From NCBI GenBank assembly GCA_902780865.1, contig CACZHC010000012.1, positions 1-53,334 on the forward strand: 53,334 bases of DNA. The letters run 5' to 3'. Positions 7,179-15,217 of the stretch are shown here, piece after piece. A model generated the notes under the pieces. That model saw only the letters and a list, made by a program, of their open reading frames with translations. It was not told where the DNA came from and searched no databases. Numbering within the stretch: the stretch's first letter is position 1; each line of letters starts with the position of its first letter. This DNA is from an uncultured bacterium. GTDB lineage: Bacteria > Verrucomicrobiota > Kiritimatiellia > RFP12 > UBA1067. The position numbers and the translations under genes were made by a program.

Positions 7179-7895
7179 TCACGGCGAAGTGACGGCGACT
7201 ACGTGGTCGTGCCCGTCCGGCGCGAACACGCGATGGTAGGTCCTGCCGTCCGCCGCGGCGCATTCGACGCGGACTTCGTCGCCTGCGAGCGTCTCTGACC
7301 TGAAGACGACTTCGGCATGCGCGGGGCATGCGTCGCCGCACGGTTCGAGCATCCACTCTATGTAGTGGACGTTGTTGACGTGTCCGTTCATGTCGATGTG
7401 CGACTTCTGCGCGCGGAACGAGCACGCCGGCATTCCGGCGACGTCGGGGAACTTGAACTTCGTGAACGGCATTTCCCCGAGAAGGGGCGTGTCTGCGGGA
7501 TCGGCCGCGTCGAAGACGGCTTCCGGAATCTTGACTACCTTTCGCGTCGCAAGGTCGATCAGCATCCATTCGCTCGAGGCCACGCCGAGGCGCTTGCCGT
7601 CGGAGTCCTTGAGCTCGAAGTCGCGCCAGGCCACGATGCGCCGTCCGCCGCGCGGGAACGTCTCGACCGTCACCTCGTCCTCCCACATCGGATAGCGGTC
7701 CATCTTGACGACGAGCCGAGTCAGCACCCACGAAATGTTCTCGCCGGCGGAATCGAAGTCGCTTTTCGAAAAGCCAAGGTGTTCGGCGTTGACGCTCGCC
7801 GCCTCCTGGAGGTAGTTGCAGATCGTCGGCAGGGTTGCGCGCGAATCGGCCCCGCACTCGTATGACCTTACTTTGAAAACGGTTTTTCCTCTCAT
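7179..7895 (-). CDS. Acyl-ACP thioesterase
   Basis: A 238-residue cytoplasmic enzyme of the FatA/FatB-like family (PF01643), which hydrolyses acyl-ACP to free fatty acid at the end of fatty acid synthesis. Two hot-dog domains are visible. The first contains NYLQEAASVNAEHLGFS and WVLTRLVVKMDRYPMWEDEV. The second carries the catalytic region HIDMNGHVNNVHYIEWMLE (residues 166-184), whose Asp, Asn, His and Glu match the plant and bacterial catalytic pattern. A good Shine-Dalgarno (AAAGGAAGAAAGG) precedes ATG. It is divergent from the SGNH hydrolase and shares with it a symmetric promoter. Confidence 0.9.
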   Translation of the reverse strand: MRGKTVFKVRSYECGADSRATLPTICNYLQEAASVNAEHLGFSKSDFDSAGENISWVLTRLVVKMDRYPMWEDEVTVETFPRGGRRIVAWRDFELKDSDGKRLGVASSEWMLIDLATRKVVKIPEAVFDAADPADTPLLGEMPFTKFKFPDVAGMPACSFRAQKSHIDMNGHVNNVHYIEWMLEPCGDACPAHAEVVFRSETLAGDEVRVECAAADGRTYHRVFAPDGHDHVVAVTSP

Positions 7896-7912
7896 TTTCG
7901 CCTTTCTTCCTT

Positions 7913-7979
7913 TGGCGTAGATTATACCATAACTCCGTCCTGGGCCGCAGAGGGCGGTTTTATGGTATAATCTACGCCA
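7913..7979. promoter_or_regulatory. Symmetric divergent promoter, 20-bp inverted repeat
   Basis: A perfect 20-bp inverted repeat: 7913-7932 (T then GGCGTAGATTATACCATAA) and 7960-7979 (TTATGGTATAATCTACGCC then A), with a 27-base spacer. Each arm contains one GG-TATAAT box: 7966-7971 on the plus strand for the SGNH gene and 7921-7926 on the minus strand for the thioesterase. Identity extends well beyond the box to the start-site region, so both genes would be transcribed from the same 20-base sequence. Confidence 0.8.
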
Positions 7980-8019
7980 TCAGGCGGACATGCCTGGACA
8001 CGAAAGGAAAGGTACAAAA

Positions 8020-9030
8020 ATGAAGATTGCCACACTTGCCGCGGTCATTGCGGCTGCCTCGGCCGCATTCGGAGAACTTGCCGTCAAGGACGGCGACACG
8101 CTCGCTTTTCTCGGAGACTCGATTACGCAGCAGGGGCAGGGAAGCCCCGACGGATACGTCAACCTCGTACTGCGCTCGCTCGCTCTCGAGGGAGTGTACG
8201 TCAATCCTGTGAAGGCCGGCATCGGCGGGAACAAGTCGAACGACATGTTGGCGCGGCTCGACAGGGACGTCCTCTCCCGGAAGCCGAAGGTGATGACGCT
8301 CTCGTGCGGCGTCAACGACGTGTGGCACCACGACTGGAACAAGGGCGTGTCGCTCGAGGACTACAAGAAGAACATCTCGGCGATATTCGACAAGTGCGCT
8401 GCGTCGAACTGCCAGGTCGTCGTGCTGACGGCGACCATGTTCGAGAAGCCCGAGATGGAGAAGTTCAAGCACAACGTGATGGTCGCGCCGTACAACGAGT
8501 GGCTCCGCGAGGAGGCGAAGCGCCGCGGATATCCCGTAGCGGACCTCAACGCCGACATGTGGAAGGCGCATGCCGACGATCCGTCTGTGAAGCTCACGCG
8601 CGACGGCGTGCACATGCTCCCCGCGGGCAACCGCCTGATGGCCCGCGGCGTCCTGCGCGCGCTCGGCATGGCGGAGGACCGGGTCGCCTCGCTCGACTGG
8701 GAGAACTGGAAGCCCGTCTGGGTGCTCTGCCGCTTCGACCTTAAGCCCGACGCAGACAAGGCCGACTACCTCGCTAAGACGAAGTCCGTCTTGGCGGCCG
8801 TCCGCGCCGAGCCCGGCTGCTGCGAGTACCGGCTCCTCGGCGACGCCGAGACCGACTGGGACAAGCCACAGCGCTTCGGCGACCGCACTCTCTGGATGCT
8901 CGAGAAGTGGCTTTCGGTCGGCGAGCTCAAGGCGCACCTCGCGACGCCCCACATGAAGAAGTTCGGCCCGTCGGTCGCCCCGATGCGCACGTCGTCCTCC
9001 TTCCACGTGCTTGAAGACGTCCTTCCCTGA
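8020..9030 (+). CDS. Secreted SGNH hydrolase fused to ABM domain
   Basis: A 336-residue exported protein. The signal peptide is residues 1-19 (MKIATLAAVIAAASAAFGE). An SGNH/GDSL esterase domain follows: block I GDSITQQG with Ser34, the oxyanion Gly and Asn in IGGNKSND and GVNDVW, and block V DGVHM with the Asp/His pair near residue 200. From about residue 230 a second domain begins (WVLCRFDLKPDADKADYLAK, EPGCCEYRLL, FGDRTLWMLEKW). It matches the antibiotic biosynthesis monooxygenase (ABM/YgiN-like) dimeric ferredoxin-like fold. The fusion is unusual. It probably deacylates a glycan or small ester outside the cytoplasm. Shine-Dalgarno GAAAGGAAAGG precedes ATG 8020. Confidence 0.85.
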   Translation: MKIATLAAVIAAASAAFGELAVKDGDTLAFLGDSITQQGQGSPDGYVNLVLRSLALEGVYVNPVKAGIGGNKSNDMLARLDRDVLSRKPKVMTLSCGVNDVWHHDWNKGVSLEDYKKNISAIFDKCAASNCQVVVLTATMFEKPEMEKFKHNVMVAPYNEWLREEAKRRGYPVADLNADMWKAHADDPSVKLTRDGVHMLPAGNRLMARGVLRALGMAEDRVASLDWENWKPVWVLCRFDLKPDADKADYLAKTKSVLAAVRAEPGCCEYRLLGDAETDWDKPQRFGDRTLWMLEKWLSVGELKAHLATPHMKKFGPSVAPMRTSSSFHVLEDVLP

Positions 9031-9045
9031 GTTTTTGGGAAGGAC
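9019..9045 (+). terminator. Hairpin at the end of the SGNH gene
   Basis: GTCCTTCCC (9019-9027) and GGGAAGGAC (9037-9045) pair perfectly over nine bases around a nine-base loop that contains the TGA stop. An overlapping alternative, GGACC/GGTCC, follows. There is no T-run after the stem, so efficiency is uncertain. Confidence 0.5.
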
Positions 9046-9074
9046 CGGAGGTCCACGGCTTAGGGTTGGGCTTG

Positions 9075-10460
9075 ATGAGCGTGAAGCCAGTAGAACAGAG
9101 CCTTTTCTCCGGCCGGACGGATGGAGAGCCGGACGAAAGCGTCCCGCTTGCGGAACGCCTGCGGCCACGCACGCTTGACGAAGTCGTAGGCCAGTCGCAT
9201 CTCGTCGGCGAGGGGAAGATACTGCGCGGGATGATCGAGCGCGATGTCGTCCCCTCGATGATCTTCTGGGGCCCGCCGGGCGTAGGGAAGACGACGCTCG
9301 CCAACGTGATCGCCCGGACGACGAACGCCCGGTTCATCACATTCTCCGCGGTGACGAGCGGCATCAAGGAAATCAAGGAAGTGATGCACCAGGCGGACGA
9401 AGACCGTGCCTTCGGGCGCAAGACGATTGTCTTCGTCGACGAAATACACCGCTTCAACAAGGCGCAGCAGGACGCGTTTCTCCCGTTCGTCGAGCGCGGC
9501 AGCATCATCCTCATCGGCGCGACGACGGAGAATCCGTCCTTCGAGGTCAACGGGGCGCTGCTCTCGCGCTGCAAGGTGTTTGTCCTCAAGGGGCTCGGCG
9601 AGGACGATCTCGTCACGCTTCTCAGGCGCGCCGTAACCGACGCTCGAGGCTTTGGCTCGATGAAGGTCCGCGTATCAGACGACCAGCTCCGCGCCCTCGC
9701 CGTCTTCGCGAACGGCGATGCGCGCGCGGCGCTTTCGTCGCTCGAGATGGTCGTCTTGAACTGCGGCGGAGATGGCGGCGAGCTTGTCGTTGACGATGGC
9801 GTTCTGGAGCAGTGCACGTCCCGCAAGTCGCTTCTCTACGACAAGGACGGCGAGGAGCACTACAACATCATCTCGGCGCTTCACAAGTCGATGCGCAACT
9901 CGGACCCTGACGCGGCGGTATACTGGCTCGCGCGGATGCTGGAAGGAGGAGAGGATCCGCTCTATGTCGCACGGCGCGTCACTCGCTTCGCGGCGGAGGA
10001 CGTGGGGCTCGCAGATCCGCGCGCGCTGGAAATCGCTGTCGCCGCGCAGCATGCCTGCCACTTCATCGGCATGCCCGAGTGTTCCGTCCATCTGGCGGAG
10101 GCGGTAATCTACCTCTCCATCGCGCCGAAGTCCAATTCGTCCTACATCGCCTACGAAAAGGCGAAGAAGGACGCGCTTACCCGCACCGCCGAGCCGGTCC
10201 CGCTCTCGATTCGCAACGCCCCTACAAAGCTTATGAAGGAGCTTGGCTATGGGAAGGGGTATCGCCTTGCGCACTACGAGGAGAACAAGATAGCGGACCT
10301 CCAGTGTCTTCCCGATTCCCTCCAGGGCACCGAGTACTATGTCCCCACGAGCGAAGGCGTCGAGGCGCGCATCAAGACTCGCCTTGAGCAGATCAAGGCC
10401 TGGAAGGCGGAGCTCAAGAGGAAGAGGCAAAATCAAGGGCCGTCCCCCTCGTCGCCCTAG
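9075..10460 (+). CDS. rarA: Replication-associated recombination protein A
   Basis: A 461-residue AAA+ clamp-loader-like ATPase (RarA/MgsA/WRNIP1 family) that acts at stalled replication forks. LAERLRPRTLDEVVGQSHLV opens the family signature. Walker A is GPPGVGKTT, Walker B VFVDEIHRFNK, and sensor 1 IGATTENPSFEVN. The MgsA C-terminal region with YWLARMLEGGEDPLYVARR and ASEDVGLADP-like AAEDVGLADP is characteristic. ATG 9075 is preferred. A TTG at 9066 in the same frame is possible. The ribosome site is weak (AGGG). Length is normal for the family. Confidence 0.93.
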   Translation: MSVKPVEQSLFSGRTDGEPDESVPLAERLRPRTLDEVVGQSHLVGEGKILRGMIERDVVPSMIFWGPPGVGKTTLANVIARTTNARFITFSAVTSGIKEIKEVMHQADEDRAFGRKTIVFVDEIHRFNKAQQDAFLPFVERGSIILIGATTENPSFEVNGALLSRCKVFVLKGLGEDDLVTLLRRAVTDARGFGSMKVRVSDDQLRALAVFANGDARAALSSLEMVVLNCGGDGGELVVDDGVLEQCTSRKSLLYDKDGEEHYNIISALHKSMRNSDPDAAVYWLARMLEGGEDPLYVARRVTRFAAEDVGLADPRALEIAVAAQHACHFIGMPECSVHLAEAVIYLSIAPKSNSSYIAYEKAKKDALTRTAEPVPLSIRNAPTKLMKELGYGKGYRLAHYEENKIADLQCLPDSLQGTEYYVPTSEGVEARIKTRLEQIKAWKAELKRKRQNQGPSPSSP

Positions 10461-10506
10461 CGCAGCCGCCTTCGACGCGTCAAACTTCCCGAGTCCCTGT
10501 CCCCAC

Positions 10507-10536
10507 TTGCCGCAGGTTCGCGCGATGTGGTATACT
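10507..10536 (+). promoter_or_regulatory. Promoter of tdh-kbl
   Basis: TTGCCG (10507-10512), 18-base spacer and GTGG-TATACT (10531-10536). The leader includes ATAGGAG, eight bases before ATG 10572 of tdh. Confidence 0.55.
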
Positions 10537-10571
10537 ACGACAAAACACCTCTCCATAGGAGTCGCCGACAA

Positions 10572-11597
10572 ATGAAAGCCATAGCAAAGGTTGCGCCCGA
10601 GAAGGGCGTCGAGCTGGTCGAGAAGCCGATGCCCGAGATGGGCATAAACGACGTCCTCATCAAGATCAAGAAGACCGCGATCTGCGGAACCGACGTCCAC
10701 ATCTACGAGTGGAACTCCTGGGCGCAGGAGGAGATCAAGCCGCCGCTCACCATCGGCCACGAATACGTCGGCGAAGTCGTCGAAGTCGGCTCGAACGTAA
10801 AGAGCGTCAAGGTCGGCGAGCGAGTGAGCGGCGAAGGCCACATCGTGTGCGGCCACTGCCGCAACTGCCGCGCGGGCCAGCGCCACCTCTGCCGCGAGAC
10901 GAAGGGCGTCGGCGTAAACCGCGACGGCGCTTTCGCGGAATATCTTTGCATCCCCGAGTCGAACGTGTGGCACTGCGATCCGTCGATCGACGACGAGCTC
11001 TACTCCATCTTCGATCCGTTCGGAAATGCGACTCATACGGCGCTCAGCTTCAACATGGTAGGCGAAGATGTCCTGATCACCGGCGCGGGCCCGATCGGCA
11101 TCATGGCGGCCGGGATCTCTAAGTACGTCGGCGCGCGGAACGTCGTCGTCGTGGACGTGAACGACTATCGGCTCAATCTCGCGAAGCGCCTCGGCGCGAC
11201 GCGCACCGTCAACGCGAAAAAAGAGAAGCTCGAGGACGTGATGAAAGAACTCGGCATGGTCGAGGGCTTTGACGTCGGCCTCGAGATGAGCGGCGCCGCG
11301 CCATGTCTCCACCAGATGATCGAGACGATGAACACCGGCGGCAGAATCGCGCTCCTCGGCATCCACGGACCCGATACGAAGGTCAACTGGAACCACATCG
11401 TCTGGAAGGGACTCAAGATAAAGGGCATCTACGGGCGCGAGATGTTCGAGACCTGGTACAAGATGGGCGCGATGATCCAGGGCGGGCTCGACATATCTCC
11501 CGTCATCACGCACCGTTTCAAGTACACCGACTACGAAAAGGGCTTCGAGGCGATGATCTCTGGGAAGTCCGGCAAGGTTATCCTCGACTGGGAATAA
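10572..11597 (+). CDS. tdh: L-threonine 3-dehydrogenase
   Basis: A 341-residue zinc-dependent medium-chain dehydrogenase, the same length as E. coli Tdh. It oxidises L-threonine to 2-amino-3-ketobutyrate with NAD+. Visible features: catalytic zinc ligand Cys in [25 protein letters not shown], four structural-zinc cysteines in [15 protein letters not shown], the Tdh-specific [14 protein letters not shown], and the Rossmann loop [12 protein letters not shown]. The C-terminal [16 protein letters not shown] is diagnostic. It is followed after 15 bases by kbl, which consumes its unstable product, so the two form one operon. Confidence 0.96.
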   Translation: MKAIAKVAPEKGVELVEKPMPEMGINDVLIKIKKTAICGTDVHIYEWNSWAQEEIKPPLTIGHEYVGEVVEVGSNVKSVKVGERVSGEGHIVCGHCRNCRAGQRHLCRETKGVGVNRDGAFAEYLCIPESNVWHCDPSIDDELYSIFDPFGNATHTALSFNMVGEDVLITGAGPIGIMAAGISKYVGARNVVVVDVNDYRLNLAKRLGATRTVNAKKEKLEDVMKELGMVEGFDVGLEMSGAAPCLHQMIETMNTGGRIALLGIHGPDTKVNWNHIVWKGLKIKGIYGREMFETWYKMGAMIQGGLDISPVITHRFKYTDYEKGFEAMISGKSGKVILDWE

Positions 11598-11612
11598 GAA
11601 AGGGAAACGAAA

Positions 11613-12788
11613 ATGTACGGCAAGTTCCAGACATATCTTCAGGAGACTATTTCCGACCTCAAGGCGAAGAGCCTCTACAAGAACGAGAAGATCATCGCGA
11701 CCCCGCAGGGCGCGAACGTCGTCCTCGAGAACGGCACGAAACTTCTCAACATGTGCGCGAACAACTACCTTGGGCTCGCGAACCATCCCGAGATAATCGA
11801 GGCGTCGCGCGAGGCGACCGCGAAGTACGGCTACGGCATGGGCTCCGTCCGCTTCATCTGCGGAACGGACTCTCTCCACAAGCAGCTCGAGCGCGCCGTC
11901 GCGGACTTCACGAAGACCGACGACTGCATCCTCTTCGGCTCGTGCTTTGACGCGAACGGAGGCGTCTTCGAGGCGCTTCTCGGGCCCGATGACGCGATAA
12001 TCTCGGATGCCCTCAACCACGCGTCGATCATCGACGGCGTCCGGCTCTGCAAGGCGAAGCGCTTCCGCTACGCGAACGGCGACATGGCAGACCTCGAAAA
12101 GCAGCTTCAGGCCGCTGGCGAGGCAGGCGTTCGCTTCAAGCTCATCGTCACCGACGGCGTCTTCTCGATGGACGGAATCATCGCGCCTTTGAAGGAGATA
12201 TGCGATCTCGCGGACAAGTATGAGGCGCTTGTCATGGTCGATGACTCGCACGCCGTCGGCGTCCTCGGCGAGACGGGCGCGGGCTCGGTCGAGGACTGCG
12301 GCGTGACTGGGCGCGTCGACATCATCACCGGCACGTTCGGCAAGGCGCTCGGCGGCGCGTCTGGCGGCTATGTCGCTGCGCGTCAGGAAATAGTCGACAT
12401 CCTTCGCCAGAAGGCGAGGCCGTACCTCTTCTCGAACGCAGTTCCGCCGCCTGTCGCGGCCGCGTCTATAAAGGCGATCGAGCTCGTGAAGACGAGACCC
12501 GAGCTCAGGGCGCAGCTCAACGCCAACGCGAAGCGCTTCCGCGAGGGTATGGCGAAGCTCGGTTTCGATCTTGTTCCAGGCCACCACCCGATCGTCCCCG
12601 TCATGCTCGGAGACGCGGTTGTCGCCGTCAAGATGAGCGAGAACCTCTACAAGAACGGCGTCTATGCGACCGCGTTCTTCTATCCCGTCGTGCCGATGGG
12701 GAAGGCGAGGATCCGCACGCAGATGTCTGCCGCGCATACGGCGGAAGACATCGACTTCGCGATAGACGCGTTCGCAAGGAGCCGCTGA
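11613..12788 (+). CDS. kbl: 2-amino-3-ketobutyrate CoA ligase
   Basis: A 391-residue PLP enzyme of the alpha-oxoamine synthase family. It splits 2-amino-3-ketobutyrate with CoA into glycine and acetyl-CoA, completing threonine breakdown with Tdh. Key segments are [12 protein letters not shown], the PLP-contacting [13 protein letters not shown], and the Schiff-base lysine in [15 protein letters not shown]. The C-terminal [19 protein letters not shown] is typical. Shine-Dalgarno AAAGGG precedes ATG. In an anaerobe this pair can supply glycine and acetyl-CoA from threonine. Confidence 0.96.
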   Translation: MYGKFQTYLQETISDLKAKSLYKNEKIIATPQGANVVLENGTKLLNMCANNYLGLANHPEIIEASREATAKYGYGMGSVRFICGTDSLHKQLERAVADFTKTDDCILFGSCFDANGGVFEALLGPDDAIISDALNHASIIDGVRLCKAKRFRYANGDMADLEKQLQAAGEAGVRFKLIVTDGVFSMDGIIAPLKEICDLADKYEALVMVDDSHAVGVLGETGAGSVEDCGVTGRVDIITGTFGKALGGASGGYVAARQEIVDILRQKARPYLFSNAVPPPVAAASIKAIELVKTRPELRAQLNANAKRFREGMAKLGFDLVPGHHPIVPVMLGDAVVAVKMSENLYKNGVYATAFFYPVVPMGKARIRTQMSAAHTAEDIDFAIDAFARSR

Positions 12789-12801
12789 AAACGACTTTGA
12801 C

Positions 12802-14208
12802 ATGATACTCCTCGCCGCGAGTCTCTTCTTCACGAACCCGTCTCCGCTGGAGATGCCGCGGGCGCAGGCGTATCTTGTGAAGGAGAAGGGCGTCTACCGC
12901 CTTGAGGACCGTTTCGACAAGACAGACCTCTGGATATCGCGCACTGTCGACGGCTCGTGGCGCGACGACTACGGGCGCGAGTTCCTCTTGGCGACGCTCG
13001 CCAATGCCGTTCCTCCGCTTGAGAAGGACGCCCCTGTGACTCGCGCCGGCTATGTCGCGGCGTTGTCGCCAATAGGGAAGAAGGACTCAGGCTCGCTCTT
13101 TTACGCAGTCGACATGCTTTCCCCCGTTGCCCCGACGGAGGAGTTCACCCGTCCGCACCAGACGCCGCGCGGCTACAAGGAAGTGCGCTACTACCAGGGA
13201 ACAAACGAGTCTGCGATCGTGTGCGCGTACCTGCCAGAGAAGTCGGAGCGCTGGTCGTTCGCCGCGTGGACCCTGGCCGACGGCGATGACTTTGGCGAGA
13301 TGATGAAGACGTTTGAGGACGAGTTTCTTGCCAAGGAACGCCCCGACCTCGACGAGCGCCGCGCATCCGAGGGCAAGGGCCGCGCCAGGAAGAAGGGCGA
13401 AATGCCGGGCGAGCGCGAGCTCCTTCGCGCCGATGCGCGGCACTCGGTCGCGCTTTACGACACGTGGCGCGTCACCGACGGCGACGAGTTCACCGTGCTC
13501 GACGACATTGGGAGCGCCCATTCCTTCACCGTCGCGGTCACGAACGACCTGAAGCGCATGCGCGCCGCATACGCCGCGGCAGTGCCTTCGCCAATTGACG
13601 GCTCGAACGTCCTCTGCGTCGCGCGCATCTTCGCGTCGCGCAAGGAATATCTCGACGCGCTCGAGGCCAACGAGCACGACGACATGGAATGGAGCGCCGC
13701 GTACTGGAGCCCGAAGAGGCGCGAGCTTGTCGCGTATCTCCCGCCGGACGGGTCGGAGAAGCTTCTCGAGACGATCCGCCACGAGGCGTTCCACCAGTAT
13801 CTCTCCTACGCGACATCGATGATATCGGCGTCGCCGTGGTTCAACGAAGGGTATGCCCAGTATTTCGAGAATGGGCCGAAAGGGCCTGACTTCGTCGATC
13901 CCGCGGATCTCGACATGACGCTTGCCGAGCAGTTGCCCGCGCTTATGGCGATGGGCTACGACGAATTCTATGCAGGCACGGATCAGGAACGGCGGCTGAA
14001 GTACCGTCTCGCGCTTACGATTGCAGTCTTTCTCGAGAAGGGCGCTCCCGAGGTCCGTTTTGAGCCGTTCAAGGACGTGAAGCGCGACTATGTGGACGCG
14101 CTCATCAAGACGAAGGACATGAGGAAGGCGACTGCGGCAGCGTTCAAGACCGAGGACAACATGAAGCTCTTCGTCAACGAATGGGCCAAGTACTGGAAAA
14201 AGCAATGA
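12802..14208 (+). CDS. Secreted gluzincin metallopeptidase-like protein
   Basis: A 468-residue protein with a short hydrophobic N-terminus (MILLAASLFFTNPSPLEMPR) that may be a signal peptide. Residues up to about 200 form an unassigned domain with a long charged linker (GRARKKGEMPGERELL). The C-terminal half carries a zinc site: HEAFHQY (HExxH, near residues 328-332) and NEGYAQYFE near 348, whose Glu is the expected third ligand. This is the gluzincin arrangement and resembles DUF1570-type proteins. It lies 13 bases after kbl and its stop overlaps gluQ, so it belongs to the same transcription unit. The substrate is unknown. Confidence 0.75.
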   Translation: MILLAASLFFTNPSPLEMPRAQAYLVKEKGVYRLEDRFDKTDLWISRTVDGSWRDDYGREFLLATLANAVPPLEKDAPVTRAGYVAALSPIGKKDSGSLFYAVDMLSPVAPTEEFTRPHQTPRGYKEVRYYQGTNESAIVCAYLPEKSERWSFAAWTLADGDDFGEMMKTFEDEFLAKERPDLDERRASEGKGRARKKGEMPGERELLRADARHSVALYDTWRVTDGDEFTVLDDIGSAHSFTVAVTNDLKRMRAAYAAAVPSPIDGSNVLCVARIFASRKEYLDALEANEHDDMEWSAAYWSPKRRELVAYLPPDGSEKLLETIRHEAFHQYLSYATSMISASPWFNEGYAQYFENGPKGPDFVDPADLDMTLAEQLPALMAMGYDEFYAGTDQERRLKYRLALTIAVFLEKGAPEVRFEPFKDVKRDYVDALIKTKDMRKATAAAFKTEDNMKLFVNEWAKYWKKQ

Positions 14209-15185
14209 AGTACGTCGGCCGTCTTGCGCCGAGCCCGACTGGGGCGCTGCACCTCGGAAATGCGAGGACTTTCTTGATTGCGTGGCTGCGCACGCGCTCG
14301 CTCGGCGGCAAGATGGTCTTCCGCATGGAGGATCTCGACCATCCGAAGGACAAGCCAGGCGCGGCGGCGGACGCGGTTCGTGATCTCCGCTGGCTCGGCT
14401 TCGACTGGGACGAGGAGTACGTGCAGTCCGAGAGGAAGGACCTTTACCGCGACGCGATTTCCTCGCTCGTTTCTCGCGGCCTTGCGTATCCGTGCGTTTG
14501 CTCGCGCCGCGATGTCGAGGCCGCGCAGTCTGCGCCGCACGAGGGCGAGCAGCTTTTCTATCCCGGCACCTGCCGCAATCGCTTCGCTTCTTGGGGCGAG
14601 GCATACGACTATCTCAATCCACTCTCCAACTCCAACTCAAAACTCCAACCACCCCGTTCTCCCTGCTGGCGGTTCCGCGTCGCCGAAGGCTCCCGCGTCG
14701 CGTTCTACGATGTCTTTGCGGGGCATTTCGAGCAGGATGTCTCCGCGACGCTTGGCGACTTCCCGCTTGCGCGCGACGAGTTTGGCGCGGGCTACACTCT
14801 TGCCTGCGCGGTTGACGACATAGCGATGGGGGTGACCGAAGTCGTGCGAGGCGACGACCTCCTTGCCGCGACTCCCGCGCAGATTCTCGTCTCTCGCGCG
14901 CTTGGCGCCGAGCGCGAGATTTCCTACTGCCATGTGCCGCTTGTCGTAGGGCCGGACGGCAAGCGCCTTGCAAAGCGGCATGGCGATACGCGTATTGCCG
15001 CGTATCGTGCGGCGGGCGTTCGCCCCGAGCAAGTCATAGGGCGGCTTGCGGCGAGCTGTGGCTGGGCGGAAGATGGCGAGGAGATTTCGCTCGCGGCGCT
15101 TTTGCCGCGCTTCGACCTCTCGACGGTTCCCCACGCGCCGTATTTTTCGAGCCGCAGCGAGACTGAGATTTTGCATCTCAAATAG
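14205..15185 (+). CDS. gluQ: Glutamyl-Q tRNA(Asp) synthetase
   Basis: A 326-residue truncated glutamyl-tRNA synthetase paralogue that attaches glutamate to the queuosine base of tRNA-Asp. It has the class I signature RLAPSPTGALHLGN (HIGH motif, residues 16-19) and the KMSKS-like KRLAKR near 252-257, but no anticodon-binding domain, as expected for GluQ. Zinc-site cysteines are seen in YPCVCSRRDV and YPGTC. ATG 14205 overlaps the previous stop (ATGA), indicating translational coupling. A low-complexity stretch (LSNSNSKLQPP) is encoded by an AACTCCAAC-type microrepeat and looks like a local expansion. Confidence 0.92.
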   Translation: MKYVGRLAPSPTGALHLGNARTFLIAWLRTRSLGGKMVFRMEDLDHPKDKPGAAADAVRDLRWLGFDWDEEYVQSERKDLYRDAISSLVSRGLAYPCVCSRRDVEAAQSAPHEGEQLFYPGTCRNRFASWGEAYDYLNPLSNSNSKLQPPRSPCWRFRVAEGSRVAFYDVFAGHFEQDVSATLGDFPLARDEFGAGYTLACAVDDIAMGVTEVVRGDDLLAATPAQILVSRALGAEREISYCHVPLVVGPDGKRLAKRHGDTRIAAYRAAGVRPEQVIGRLAASCGWAEDGEEISLAALLPRFDLSTVPHAPYFSSRSETEILHLK

Positions 15186-15205
15186 GATTTTTCTGATTTT
15201 TTTGG

Positions 15206-15211
15206 TATAAT
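15206..15211 (+). promoter_or_regulatory. Extended -10 box TATAAT
   Basis: A T-rich run then TTTGG-TATAAT. Only six bases separate the box from ATG 15218, so transcription would start at or next to the A of the start codon. Confidence 0.65.
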
Positions 15212-15217
15212 GTCACC

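Noticed and set aside
9675-12833. A 1,052-codon open frame on the minus strand opposite rarA, tdh and kbl
   Set aside because: It is the mirror of highly biased GC-rich codons in three well-recognised genes; its translation is Arg/Val/Glu-rich with no recognisable domain.
13087-14604. A 505-codon minus-strand frame opposite the metallopeptidase and gluQ genes
   Set aside because: Low-complexity Arg/Pro/Ala-rich product, no ribosome site, while both plus-strand genes have clear family motifs.
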